From contig NZ_NIUB01000019.1 in NCBI RefSeq assembly GCF_002197815.1, positions 30,063 to 94,062 on the forward strand: a DNA stretch of 64,000 bases. The letters run 5' to 3'. This document shows positions 63,931-64,000 of this stretch, piece after piece. This DNA is from Pseudomonas oleovorans subsp. oleovorans. GTDB lineage: Bacteria; Pseudomonadota; Gammaproteobacteria; Pseudomonadales; Pseudomonadaceae. A program made the position numbers and the translations under genes. Positions within the stretch are counted from its first letter, which is position 1. The number at the start of each line of letters is the position of its first letter. The notes beneath the pieces are model-generated. The model had not been told where the DNA came from and made no database searches. It saw nothing but the letters and a program-made list of their open reading frames with translations.

Positions 63931-64000
63931 CTACTGACAAACAGCATCAGCGAGCTTGGTTCCGTTGATGTGTCGCCTGCGGTAGCTAAGCGCCCAGACC
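63931..64000 (-). CDS. C-terminal end of a putative group II intron-encoded protein, cut by the window edge
   Basis: The minus strand reads VWALSYRRRHINGTKLADAV then CQ and TAG at 63931-63933, six bases before domain V. Position and basic residues fit the end of the intron reverse transcriptase/maturase in domain IV. The identity is inferred from location only. Confidence 0.5.
   Translation of the reverse strand, partial: VWALSYRRRHINGTKLADAVCQ

Overview
The window looks like chromosome from a high-GC Pseudomonas of the aeruginosa/mendocina type. The assignment is inferred from gene content: an arcDABC arginine deiminase operon, trifunctional putA with an N-terminal ribbon-helix-helix, olsBA, an argP/ACT/argO trio, a dhcR-dhcAB-atoB-atoE block, an OsmC-YcaO fusion and a class II LitR photolyase cluster. 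Species was not determined.

Layout. 1-5.8 kb is accessory DNA: the end of jetB plus complete jetC and jetD (Wadjet SMC-like anti-plasmid defence), then a scar containing a zinc-ribbon gene with a nonsense codon, an IS21 istB fragment and a decapitated, frameshifted LysR gene. 5.9-8.7 kb: OsmC-YcaO and a MobA-like nucleotidyltransferase. 8.8-14 kb: LysR regulator, CoA-transferase subunits, thiolase and short-chain fatty acid transporter. 14-19.2 kb: a leftward run with ClsB-type phospholipase D, YceI, a serine hydrolase, a diiron metallo-beta-lactamase-fold protein and an acyl-CoA dehydrogenase. 19.3-21 kb: ornithine-lipid genes olsB and olsA. 21-25.6 kb: universal stress protein, type II P-type ATPase and ACP phosphodiesterase, with a small MITE-like element between the first two. 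25.6-31.8 kb: ArsR plus old yellow enzyme, a membrane-anchored coiled-coil protein, an epimerase-like protein and argP/ACT/argO. 32.3-41.5 kb: putA and the arginine deiminase operon, in which arcD carries an in-frame amber codon. 41.5-44.5 kb is a decay zone (chimeric lpd/MFS remnant, thioesterase with a compensated frameshift, truncated SDR). 44.5-53.2 kb: OmpK/Tsx porin, DMT transporter, two lipoproteins, class I amidotransferase, YjdM, MFS transporter, ferrochelatase and a TIGR01777 protein. 53.3-63.1 kb: a tightly overlapping LitR-type cluster (flavoprotein, Trp-rich protein, YbgA, MerR/LitR, photolyase, SnoaL-like, SDR, amine-oxidase-like flavoprotein, DUF1365, CFA-type methyltransferase, DUF2878). 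63.1-64 kb: a three-copy palindrome array, a cysteine-cluster protein and the 3' end of a group II intron entering from the right.

How parts work together. The Pro/Arg block can feed catabolism: PutA makes glutamate from proline, and ArcABC makes ATP from arginine. Arginine import and ornithine export by ArcD may be lost because of the amber codon. The LitR cluster couples DNA photorepair to membrane-lipid modification under inferred light control, and shares a TATACA-N12-TGTATA operator architecture. Short palindromic repeats of several families punctuate gene ends and in three cases supply the stop codon of the neighbouring gene. No tRNA, rRNA or CRISPR array was seen. No wholly new system could be demonstrated; the best leads are the arcD amber codon, the LitR-type operators, the GTTGCA sites before putA, the repeat-supplied stop codons and the compensated frameshift in the thioesterase.
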